7,930 bases of DNA from Lachnospiraceae bacterium (GTDB lineage: Bacteria; Bacillota; Clostridia; Lachnospirales; Lachnospiraceae). Made by a program: the position numbers and the translations under genes. The notes below the pieces were generated by a model, which worked only from the letters and a program-made list of their open reading frames with translations, ran no database searches and was not told the origin of the DNA. This document shows, one piece after another, positions 1-5,617 of the stretch. Each line of letters starts with the position of its first letter. Position 1 is the stretch's first letter. Location: the NCBI GenBank assembly GCA_900772685.1, contig CAAGRP010000170.1:1-7930 (forward strand). Reading direction: 5' to 3'.

Positions 1-808
1 AATCGCCCAGCGTTTGCTCTGTTTCTGTGTATCTTGATACATCTGCACCGCTAAGTGTCATATCCATTGTCCATGTTCCGGTGATATCCGGAGTAAAGTC
101 TGTTTTTGCTACAGAACCAAGATTTTTAAATTCCACATGAAGCTTCTTACCTATGAAAAATCCCTTTTCATCACTCTTGTTCAATACCATGTGGTACTCC
201 AGACTACCGTCATCCATCACATAATTAATAGAACCATCTGCATTCGCATAGGATTTTGAACCATCTGCCGGGACTGCCTTTCCGTTTTCATCCGGTATCA
301 GTCCATCATAGAAGCTTGCATCTAATCCGAAATCTTCCTGTCCGTCTACTGTTACGGATATATATTCAAAAGCCGGCTGTACTCCCTTTTCCACAGAATA
401 ACCATCAACCTTAAACGAAAGATAGGTATAGTAGTTATCTGTAATACTTTGCTGTGCTGTCACCGTTATTCCCGCATCGGTAACGGATGTGCCGGAAAAT
501 GCAGTCATTCCGTTTTCTACAAGCTGGTTCTGTGAATCCTCGGAAATACGCAGTTCCTCTTTCAGACCTTTACTCCATTCGGCATATGCTGCGTAAGCTG
601 TTACGGTTCCGATAGCCAGTGTCGCTGCCAATGCAATCACAGCATATCTCTTTTTGCAGTTTCTCTTCGATTTCATGTATGGAACCTGTTTATTATTTGC
701 GGCAGAATTCATTCTAATCTGTTCCAATGTCTCATTTGCTTTTTTTGTTACGATTTCAGGAACTTCTATATCCTGTTGTAATCTATAGATGGTTTCATTG
801 CTGATCAT
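1..808 (-). CDS. DUF4179-type membrane protein, probable anti-sigma factor (C-terminus outside window)
   Basis: Open reading frame of 269 complete codons that runs off the left edge, so the C-terminus is missing. A short cytoplasmic N-terminus (residues 1-54, ending in a basic KSKRNCKKR stretch) is followed by one membrane segment at about residues 55-75 (YAVIALAATLAIGTVTAYAA) and then a large extracytoplasmic domain beginning EWSKGL, rich in beta-type sequence. This layout and the WSKGL start match my memory of DUF4179 proteins, which are encoded beside ECF sigma factors in Firmicutes and are thought to hold the sigma factor at the membrane until a surface signal arrives. There is no HxxxCxxC motif in the N-terminus, so it is not a zinc-type anti-sigma factor. 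The ATG overlaps the sigma stop codon as ATGA and has GGAGGG seven bases upstream, so translation is probably coupled. The family call is fairly sure; the anti-sigma role is inferred from context. Confidence 0.82.
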   Translation of the reverse strand, partial: MISNETIYRLQQDIEVPEIVTKKANETLEQIRMNSAANNKQVPYMKSKRNCKKRYAVIALAATLAIGTVTAYAAYAEWSKGLKEELRISEDSQNQLVENGMTAFSGTSVTDAGITVTAQQSITDNYYTYLSFKVDGYSVEKGVQPAFEYISVTVDGQEDFGLDASFYDGLIPDENGKAVPADGSKSYANADGSINYVMDDGSLEYHMVLNKSDEKGFFIGKKLHVEFKNLGSVAKTDFTPDITGTWTMDMTLSGADVSRYTETEQTLGD

Positions 809-1320
809 ATATTTACCCTCCGATGTCTGAATTCAAAGATATTTTTCAAATTGTCGCGTCCCCTTGCCAATCGGCTCTTTACTGTTCCTTCCGATATTTC
901 CAGCATCTTGCTGATTTCACTGACCTTAAAGCCTTCCACGTAATAAAGCATCATCACCAGCCGGTATTTTTTAGGAATAGAATCTAAAGTCTCTTTCCAC
1001 TCGATATTTTCATATGATATTTCAAAGTAACCCTGCTCCGGAAGCATCGCATCTGAAGAAATGATCCTGTTTTTTCGAATAAGCTCGTAACATTTATTTA
1101 TCAGAATCCTTGTCATCCAGGTTTTAAAGTATCTGTTATATTTTAAACTCCCCATTTGCTCCCAGCATGTCAGTATGGTCTCTGAAACAGCATCCGCCAC
1201 ATCTGCATCCCGGGATAAAATAGATCTGGCTGTTTTATACATGCTCTGCATCTGCGAATGCATCAGATCCGTGAAAGCATCGGGATCTCCCTTTTTAGCT
1301 TTGCTTACTAAATTGTCCAC
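805..1320 (-). CDS. ECF-type RNA polymerase sigma factor (sigma-70 family)
   Basis: A 171-residue protein, the normal size for an ECF sigma factor. Region 2 covers about residues 15-84: AFTDLM, then DVADAVSETILTCWE (core polymerase and -10 recognition) and FKTWMTRILINKCYELIRK. Region 4 covers about residues 109-163: LDSIPKKYRLVMMLYYVEGF, then a helix-turn-helix SEISKMLEISEGTVKSRLARGRDNLK that reads the -35 element. The short linker and absence of regions 1 and 3 confirm the ECF class. The start is GTG at 1320, chosen because AAAGGAG lies seven bases upstream and no ATG fits. It overlaps the next gene by 4 bp, so the two form a sigma/anti-sigma unit. The promoter upstream has ECF character, suggesting the protein activates its own operon. 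It resembles the SigV/SigW-like envelope-stress group in general form; the exact ECF group cannot be assigned by eye. Confidence 0.93.
   Translation of the reverse strand: MDNLVSKAKKGDPDAFTDLMHSQMQSMYKTARSILSRDADVADAVSETILTCWEQMGSLKYNRYFKTWMTRILINKCYELIRKNRIISSDAMLPEQGYFEISYENIEWKETLDSIPKKYRLVMMLYYVEGFKVSEISKMLEISEGTVKSRLARGRDNLKNIFEFRHRRVNI
816..821 (-). promoter_or_regulatory. Ribosome binding site of the DUF4179 gene, inside the sigma gene
   Basis: GGAGGG on the minus strand, seven bases before the ATG at 808-806. It lies within the last codons of the sigma factor gene and fixes the start of the overlapping downstream gene. Confidence 0.8.
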
Positions 1321-1354
1321 GTAACTGCTCCTTTCTTATAATCTGCACGTACAG

Positions 1355-1371
1355 GAACATATTTCATGTTC
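1355..1371 (-). repeat. Perfect 6-bp inverted repeat at the predicted 5' end of the sigma mRNA
   Basis: GAACAT, five bases, ATGTTC. It begins about where transcription from the ECF-type promoter should start, so it would form a hairpin at the very 5' end of the mRNA or serve as an operator just downstream of the promoter. It lies more than 20 bases from the ribosome binding site (1328-1334) and does not mask it. Function unknown. Confidence 0.5.
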
Positions 1372-1377
1372 TATCTA

Positions 1378-1406
1378 TTAGATGCATGAGAAGTCGATTC
1401 GGTTCC
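1378..1406 (-). promoter_or_regulatory. ECF-type promoter of the sigma/DUF4179 operon
   Basis: Read on the minus strand: GGAACC (1406-1401), a 16-base spacer, then CATCTAA (1384-1378). This matches the general ECF pattern of an AAC-containing -35 and a CGTCTAA-like -10, and differs from the sigma-A consensus. The start of transcription would fall near 1372, about 50 bases before the GTG codon. It points to autoregulation by the encoded sigma factor, which is common in such operons. Confidence 0.7.
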
Positions 1407-1437
1407 ATTTAAAAAAACTCTTTACATCAATTTATAA

Positions 1438-1578
1438 CATATTTCATTTTGTACCGGCTCTGGTTCTTTTGATTATCTGCTAATTGTTTTCCGAAAGCAT
1501 CCGAGCAGTAAGGCATTGAAATATCACAGGGTATCATCCAATGCAGTAGTAGTTGAAGCAAGAATCTTCCTGATTTAG
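1438..1578 (+). pseudogene. Possible eroded 3' end of an IS200/IS605-type tnpB with its right end
   Basis: An open frame of 46 codons without a proper start ends in SSNAVVVEARIFLI and a TAG at 1576-1578. TnpB proteins of IS200/IS605 elements often end in a VVEAG-S/IF-like tail a few bases before the element's right end, and the DNA that follows here (GTGGAGAGTGTCAAG, 1581-1595) resembles the usual GGGGAGTGTCAA right-end sequence. The partly paired stem that should overlap the stop codon (TCTTCC with GGAGAG) is degraded. In active elements this zone also encodes the 3' end of the guide (omega) RNA. There is no catalytic TnpB domain: the upstream limit is a stop at 1435 and then the sigma promoter. 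I rest this on memory of family tails; it may be chance. The adjoining 1407-1437 is A/T-rich and shows nothing else. Confidence 0.35.
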
Positions 1579-1600
1579 CTGTGGAGAGTGTCAAGCTATT

Positions 1601-1633
1601 ACTCTGACTGGAGTAAGCCGCATGTGAACGGCT
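1601..1633. repeat. Two small adjacent hairpins
   Basis: ACTC/GAGT (1601-1604 and 1611-1614, loop of 6) is followed directly by AGCCG/CGGCT (1616-1620 and 1629-1633, loop of 8). They lie between the putative IS right end and the long palindrome. No T-run follows either, so they are not terminators. They may be part of the same structured unit as the element at 1648-1816. Confidence 0.4.
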
Positions 1634-1647
1634 ATGGGGAGGCATAA

Positions 1648-1816
1648 GAAGTAAAAAGTATTCAAAAAAAATAAGCATTTTCCGGAAAGGGACATCCGCA
1701 GCGCTGGTACAGCACGAACGTGAGCTGGCGAGCAAGGAGTGCTAGTACCATTGCGCGAGGACTAAGCGAGAGCGGTCCCTGGATGGAACATGCTTATTTA
1801 TTGAAACTTTATCTTC
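1648..1816. repeat. Long imperfect palindrome with nested stem: MITE-like element or structured RNA
   Basis: The outer arms are 1648-1693 and 1775-1816. Aligned as inverted repeats with a few small gaps they agree at about 35 of 42 positions, including AATAAGCAT/ATGCTTATT, TTCC/GGAA and GGGAC/GTCCC. Inside them is a second stem: GCGC (1701-1704) with GCGC (1753-1756), TGGTAC (1705-1710) with GTACCA (1745-1750), and AGCAC (1711-1715) with GTGCT (1739-1743), broken only by bulges TT (1751-1752) and A (1744). The apical loop is 23 bases, purine-rich on the plus strand. The 3' flank holds an alternative hairpin, GGAC/GTCC (1759-1762 and 1775-1778), enclosing GCGAGAGC with a GNRA-type loop. GC-rich core and AT-rich ends are unlike the neighbouring DNA. 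No open reading frame in it is convincing and no clear target-site duplication is visible. It could be a MITE, an extragenic repeat or a non-coding RNA; the purine-rich loops favour plus-strand transcription if it is an RNA. Confidence 0.65.
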
Positions 1817-1820
1817 AGGG

Positions 1821-1853
1821 AAAAAAGACCGGCGCGTTGTGCGACAGTCTTTT
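1821..1853 (-). terminator. Intrinsic terminator of the glycosyltransferase gene
   Basis: On the minus strand, 14 bases after the stop codon, AAAAGAC pairs with GTCTTTT; a T-G wobble and a G-C pair, one mismatch, then TCGC-type pairing (CGC/GCG) continue the stem around an ACAAC loop, and the 3' side runs into six T residues. On the plus strand the stem is followed by TAGAGG, so termination in that direction should be weak. Confidence 0.8.
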
Positions 1854-1866
1854 AGAGGTAGATATT

Positions 1867-3126
1867 CTATTTTATATTCTTCATCTGCTCATTATCATAA
1901 GCAAATGTATGCTTTATCGGTTTCCACTTAACCTTTGCAAACAATGCAAGTATCGCGATCGGAATATAAGTGATCATAAACAGCGGGAATGCAAGAAGCA
2001 GGACAAACATCCTCGACGGCTTGCAATATATCTTTTTGTATTCCGTAATCAGAACGAAAAATCCCAACGCATAAAAACTCACATATCCCATGATCAGCAT
2101 AGGAAGTACGATCGAAAGTATTTCCATCGTAAATGCCATAGAATCAAAATTAACCTTTGCCGCTGTAAGAAGAGCTACCGAAACGCAGCCGGCAAGGAAA
2201 ATATGTCCGGGTGCAAGAGTGATAAGAGAATCAAAATAGGTAAAATCAAACTTAGTAAATATACCCTTTATAAGACCCTTGAAGTTCTTGTAAAGCACCT
2301 GGTAAAATCCCTTTGCCCATCTCAAACGCTGGTTAAAGGAATCCACGAAGCCTGTAGGCTGCTCATCATAGAATACCGCACTTTCGCAGTATCCGATCTT
2401 TTCGCCTTTCAAAATACAATCAACAGAAAACTCAACATCCTCGGTAAGAAGGAAGAATTTCCATCCGCCGTTACGCTTTACGATATCCTTATGCATAACA
2501 TAGCCTGTACCGGATACCATACAGCTGACATTAAGGAGCATTCTCGCATGGTTAAGGTGACGTGCCTCTCTTAAAAACCAGATACCCGTTGCGGCGGTAA
2601 GCCAGTTTGAACCGTAGTTCTTAGAGTTTCTGTAGGAGGTGCAGACCTTGTAGCCGTTAGAGAAGATATTGTTCATCTCGGTTATATAATTCGGAGAGAG
2701 AAGGTTGTCTGCATCAAAGACCATATACCCGTCGAAGGAATCTATTCCGAAATCCCTGTCTATCCATTTGAACAGATCGTTTAACGCATAGCCCTTTCCG
2801 CGGAGAGTTTCGTTAAAACGTTCATATACGGTGGCACCTGCGGCCTTTGCGACCTTTGCGGTTTCGTCCGTACAGTTATCGGCAACTACGAATACCCTGA
2901 AAAGCTCTTTGGGATAATCCTGATCAAGGATACTCTTCACAAGATTGGCGATAACATTTTCCTCGTTTTTAGCTGAAATGAGGACAGCATACTTAAGCTG
3001 AGCCTTTGCTTTGAATACGGGCACTTTCTTGAAAAGTGCAATGAACATATATACAAACTGATAGAGAAACAGAAGACCGATAACGCCTTCGATAACGGTT
3101 ATGATTGTTGTGTATACCGAATCCAT
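1867..3126 (-). CDS. Membrane-bound family 2 glycosyltransferase (processive, cellulose/hyaluronan-synthase-like)
   Basis: A 419-residue protein transferring sugar from a nucleotide-sugar donor to a growing acceptor at the membrane's inner face. One N-terminal membrane segment lies at about residues 7-32. The GT-A domain follows: VLISAKNEENVI (48-59), VVADNCTDET (80-89), the metal-binding DAD (138-140), the TED acceptor/base motif (228-230) and QRLRW (266-270), the QxxRW signature of processive GT2 enzymes. Three or so further membrane segments lie at about 302-325, 335-362 and 373-397. All catalytic motifs are intact and length is normal. The start at 3126 was chosen because AGGAG is five bases upstream (3132-3136); a more upstream ATG at 3198 lies inside the promoter and cannot be used. 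It is a single-gene unit with its own promoter and terminator. The product polysaccharide or glycolipid cannot be told from sequence; similar enzymes make exopolysaccharide or glycolipids. Confidence 0.9.
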   Translation of the reverse strand: MDSVYTTIITVIEGVIGLLFLYQFVYMFIALFKKVPVFKAKAQLKYAVLISAKNEENVIANLVKSILDQDYPKELFRVFVVADNCTDETAKVAKAAGATVYERFNETLRGKGYALNDLFKWIDRDFGIDSFDGYMVFDADNLLSPNYITEMNNIFSNGYKVCTSYRNSKNYGSNWLTAATGIWFLREARHLNHARMLLNVSCMVSGTGYVMHKDIVKRNGGWKFFLLTEDVEFSVDCILKGEKIGYCESAVFYDEQPTGFVDSFNQRLRWAKGFYQVLYKNFKGLIKGIFTKFDFTYFDSLITLAPGHIFLAGCVSVALLTAAKVNFDSMAFTMEILSIVLPMLIMGYVSFYALGFFVLITEYKKIYCKPSRMFVLLLAFPLFMITYIPIAILALFAKVKWKPIKHTFAYDNEQMKNIK

Positions 3127-3180
3127 ATGTACTCCTAATTTGGTTTTTGTGATGTATATCAAATAAGCAAAACTCTTTAT

Positions 3181-3209
3181 AATATACCATTTTATCATGC
3201 ATTTGACAA
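3181..3209 (-). promoter_or_regulatory. Sigma-A-type promoter of the glycosyltransferase gene
   Basis: On the minus strand: TTGTCA (3209-3204), a 17-base spacer, TATATT (3186-3181). Five of six positions match at each hexamer. Transcription would begin near 3174, giving a leader of about 50 bases. It shares its -35 bases with the opposite promoter. Confidence 0.7.
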
Positions 3210-3222
3210 ATGAAAGTTTTCA
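3200..3222. promoter_or_regulatory. Palindromes over the shared -35 region, candidate operator
   Basis: CATTTG-A-CAAATG (3200-3212) is a perfect 13-bp palindrome covering the -35 hexamers of both divergent promoters. Next to it, TGAAA-GT-TTTCA (3211-3222) is a second short palindrome in the spacer of the beta-glucosidase promoter. A protein bound here would block both genes. Part of the first palindrome follows simply from two face-to-face -35 sequences, so operator function is an inference. Confidence 0.4.
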
Positions 3223-3232
3223 ATGGTAAACT
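3203..3232 (+). promoter_or_regulatory. Sigma-A-type promoter of the beta-glucosidase gene
   Basis: A perfect TTGACA (3203-3208), an 18-base spacer, then TAAACT (3227-3232), a weaker -10 matching the consensus at four of six positions. Transcription would begin near 3239, about 55 bases before the start codon. The weak -10 beside a perfect -35 leaves room for regulation. Confidence 0.6.
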
Positions 3233-3282
3233 GTCATAAACTATCTGAAAATCAGGCTTTTTTGCAGCATGAAGTCATCTTT

Positions 3283-3289
3283 GGAGGTG
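3283..3289 (+). promoter_or_regulatory. Ribosome binding site deciding the TTG start of the GH3 gene
   Basis: GGAGGTG, with six bases between GGAGG and the TTG at 3294-3296. An in-frame TGA at 3270-3272 leaves no other upstream start, and the next in-frame ATG (codon 17) has no such site and would cut conserved sequence. Confidence 0.85.
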
Positions 3290-3293
3290 CTTT

Positions 3294-5594
3294 TTGAAGG
3301 AAACAAGTGTAAAAGATTTAAATACAGAAGAAAAAGTAGATATGGTCTCAGGAAGGACCTTCTGGTCATTCGGCGGAGCAGAAAGATTTGACATCCCGCC
3401 GGTCAGAGTTACCGATGCATCAAACGGCATAAGGCAGCAGTATAAAGATGAAGGATATACCTCAAGAGTCGGAAACATCCCCGCCATATGCTATCCGGCA
3501 CTTTGTGCACTGGGCTGCAGCTTTGACGAGGAGCTTGCATATGATATAGGAAGAGCTCTGGGAAAAGAATGCAGGAGCAGGGATATATCGGTTCTTTTAG
3601 GACCCGGGATAAATATAAAGAGAAATCCTCTGTGCGGAAGAAACTTCGAATATATAAGTGAGGATCCGGTATTGTCAGGCAAGATGGGTGCTGCATTTAT
3701 AAGAGGAGTGCAGAGCACCGGGGTCGCAGCCTGCCCGAAGCACTTTGCGGCTAACAATCAGGAGACGAGAAGATCAAAGAGCGATTCGGTTGTGGATGAC
3801 AGGACGCTGTTTGAGCTTTACTTAAGAAGCTTTGAGATTGCGGTAAAGGAAGGAAAGCCATGGGCGATAATGCCTGCCTACAACAGGCTTAACGGAACCT
3901 ACTGCTGTGAAAACAAGTGGCTGCTCGAGGATGTATTAAGAAAAGAATGGGGCTTTGACGGAGTCACGATATCCGACTGGGGTGCGGTGAATGATATCGT
4001 AAGGTCGATAGAAAACGGACTTGATGTCGAGATGCCGGGCGGGGTGAATTCCGATAAAGACACTATAAAAAATGCAATAGAAGAAATGAGTATATCACAA
4101 ACGGCGATCGACAGGGCCTGCAGTGATATCTTAAGACTTACCGAACGCACGTCAGCAGATAAAAACACAGATGTTCACTATAATAAGAAAGAACATCTTG
4201 ATATTGCAAAAAAAGCTGCGGAATCGTCTTTTGTCCTCCTTAAAAATGAAGGAATGCTTCCTCTTAAAAAAGAAGAGAAGCTGCTTGTTGTCGGAAGATT
4301 TGCGAAAAGACCGAGATATCAGGGTGCCGGAAGCAGCAAGGTTAAGCTTATGCATGCCGAAACGCCATGGATGAGCCTTAGGGATGAGTTCGAGTCTATA
4401 AAATATCTCAAGGGATATGATGAAGATATAAAGGTTAGTGATGAATGCTTCAATGAAGTAGCGGAAGAAGCAAAGACGGCCGACAAGATAATAGTATTTG
4501 CGGGACTTCCCGAGGAATATGAATCGGAGGGCTTCGACAGGAAAAATATGAAGCTCCCGGCATATCAGAATATATTTATAAAACGCCTTTCAAGGATCAA
4601 TAAAAATATAATAGTGATAGTGCAGGCGGGAGCTCCGGTAGAAATGCTCTGGCGAAACGAGGTGCAGGCAGTGATGATGTGCTATCTTTCGGGAAGCTGC
4701 TTCGGATCGGCTCTTGCAGAGGTCCTTACGGGAAGAGTAAGTCCTTCCGGAAGGCTTGCGGAAAGCTTCCCGAACAGAATGATGGATGTGCCTTCGTATT
4801 TTATCTATCCGTCTGACAGAAAGCTTGCGGTCTATGAGGAAAAGACAGATGTCGGATACAGATATTACGGGTATCAGAATATAAAGACGGCTTTTCCGTT
4901 CGGCTCGGGACTTTCTTATACGACCTTCAGGTATGATGAAATACAGGCAAAAGAGGCCGATGATAAAATAGAAGTAAGTGTAACGGTTTCAAATACCGGA
5001 GAGTATGATGCAAAAGAAGTGGTCCAGATCCATATTTCCGGAATGAGTAAGGGGCTTTTCCCGGTGCTTGCAGCCTTTAAAAAGACTGAGATTAAAAAAG
5101 GAGAGACCAAAAAGATCAGGCTGGACATCGATCCGTGTCAGATCGCACCGTTTGACGAAAATACCGGGGCATTTGTATTAAAGGCGGGAACATATACGAT
5201 ATCCGCAATGAAAAATGCCATGGAAGAGGAGATCGGCACAGAGATAAACATAGACAGTGATCATATATACAAGGTCAATGTCAGGCTTGGCAATTCTAAG
5301 GACCAGGAGAATTTTGCATATATCAAAAAAGAGGAAAAAGAGATAACAGACAATTCCTCCTTAAGAGACCTTCAGAAGTATTCGGTGATGAGACCGGTAT
5401 CAAAGCTCATATGTGCGGCGGGCAGCAGGATAGAGAACGGGATAGTGATATCCGAGCAGATGTCCGAAATGCTCATGGATTCTCCTTTCAGACAGATTCC
5501 GATGGGGACAAACGGAAAGGTGAAACTGAAATATATTAAAAAAACATGTGATTTTTTCAATAAAATAGTCAATAATAAGCACCGCAGGAAATAA
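3294..5594 (+). CDS. Glycoside hydrolase family 3 beta-glucosidase-type enzyme, cytoplasmic
   Basis: A 766-residue retaining glycosidase that likely releases glucose (or another beta-linked sugar) from imported oligosaccharides or glycosides. The N-terminal barrel (about 1-290) carries GRNFEYISEDP (115-125), the substrate-binding CPKHFAANNQE (147-157) and ISDWG with the nucleophile D228. The alpha/beta sandwich (about 305-500) contains ESEGFDR (410-416), where E412 is the expected acid/base, and PSGRLAESFP. A fibronectin-III-like domain follows (about 558-640), after FPFGSGLSYTTF. There is no PA14 insertion and no signal peptide, so it acts inside the cell. A C-terminal tail of about 110 residues goes beyond the FN3 domain. 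Translation begins at TTG. The gene has its own promoter and is followed after 23 bp by an RpiR-type regulator, suggesting a shared transcript. Family assignment is secure; exact substrate (gluco-, xylo- or galacto-configured) is not. Confidence 0.94.
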   Translation: MKETSVKDLNTEEKVDMVSGRTFWSFGGAERFDIPPVRVTDASNGIRQQYKDEGYTSRVGNIPAICYPALCALGCSFDEELAYDIGRALGKECRSRDISVLLGPGINIKRNPLCGRNFEYISEDPVLSGKMGAAFIRGVQSTGVAACPKHFAANNQETRRSKSDSVVDDRTLFELYLRSFEIAVKEGKPWAIMPAYNRLNGTYCCENKWLLEDVLRKEWGFDGVTISDWGAVNDIVRSIENGLDVEMPGGVNSDKDTIKNAIEEMSISQTAIDRACSDILRLTERTSADKNTDVHYNKKEHLDIAKKAAESSFVLLKNEGMLPLKKEEKLLVVGRFAKRPRYQGAGSSKVKLMHAETPWMSLRDEFESIKYLKGYDEDIKVSDECFNEVAEEAKTADKIIVFAGLPEEYESEGFDRKNMKLPAYQNIFIKRLSRINKNIIVIVQAGAPVEMLWRNEVQAVMMCYLSGSCFGSALAEVLTGRVSPSGRLAESFPNRMMDVPSYFIYPSDRKLAVYEEKTDVGYRYYGYQNIKTAFPFGSGLSYTTFRYDEIQAKEADDKIEVSVTVSNTGEYDAKEVVQIHISGMSKGLFPVLAAFKKTEIKKGETKKIRLDIDPCQIAPFDENTGAFVLKAGTYTISAMKNAMEEEIGTEINIDSDHIYKVNVRLGNSKDQENFAYIKKEEKEITDNSSLRDLQKYSVMRPVSKLICAAGSRIENGIVISEQMSEMLMDSPFRQIPMGTNGKVKLKYIKKTCDFFNKIVNNKHRRK

Positions 5595-5607
5595 TATTGT
5601 CACAGGC

Positions 5608-5612
5608 AGGAG
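5608..5612 (+). promoter_or_regulatory. Ribosome binding site favouring the ATG start of the RpiR-type gene
   Basis: AGGAG five bases before ATG at 5618. A competing TTG at 5597 has only AGGAA (5586-5590) before it and would add seven residues not needed by the family's N-terminal domain. Confidence 0.7.
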
Positions 5613-5617
5613 AAGTG

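Noticed and set aside
1427..1735. Minus-strand open frame of 102 codons
   Set aside because: It lies across the palindrome and the putative IS relic, has low-complexity serine/leucine-rich sequence, no clear ribosome binding site and no recognisable domain.
1655..1810. Retron msr/msd RNA
   Set aside because: The closing inverted arms are reminiscent of a retron, but no reverse transcriptase is encoded nearby and no other retron hallmark could be confirmed.
1720..2574. Plus-strand open frame of 284 codons
   Set aside because: Most of it is the complement of the glycosyltransferase gene, which has intact motifs. The product is rich in Lys, Arg, Cys and Ile without domain structure.
3127..3198. 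N-terminal extension of the glycosyltransferase to an ATG at 3198
   Set aside because: That ATG lies within the promoter spacer, upstream of the predicted transcript start, while the ATG at 3126 has AGGAG at the right distance.
3245..3263. CTGA-AAA-TCAG hairpin followed by CTTTTTT in the GH3 leader, possible attenuator
   Set aside because: The stem is only four base pairs and AT-balanced, too weak to terminate transcription by itself, and no competing antiterminator pairing was found.
3269..3397. Short open frame from ATG at 3269 overlapping the start of the GH3 gene
   Set aside because: It is in a different frame, has no ribosome binding site, and its Lys/Arg-rich product is what the GH3 coding bias gives when read one frame off.
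5548..5580. Internal promoter ahead of the RpiR-type gene in the A/T-rich end of the GH3 gene
   Set aside because: Several TAAAAT/TAATAA-like stretches occur, but none has a convincing -35 element at proper spacing; random A/T richness explains them.
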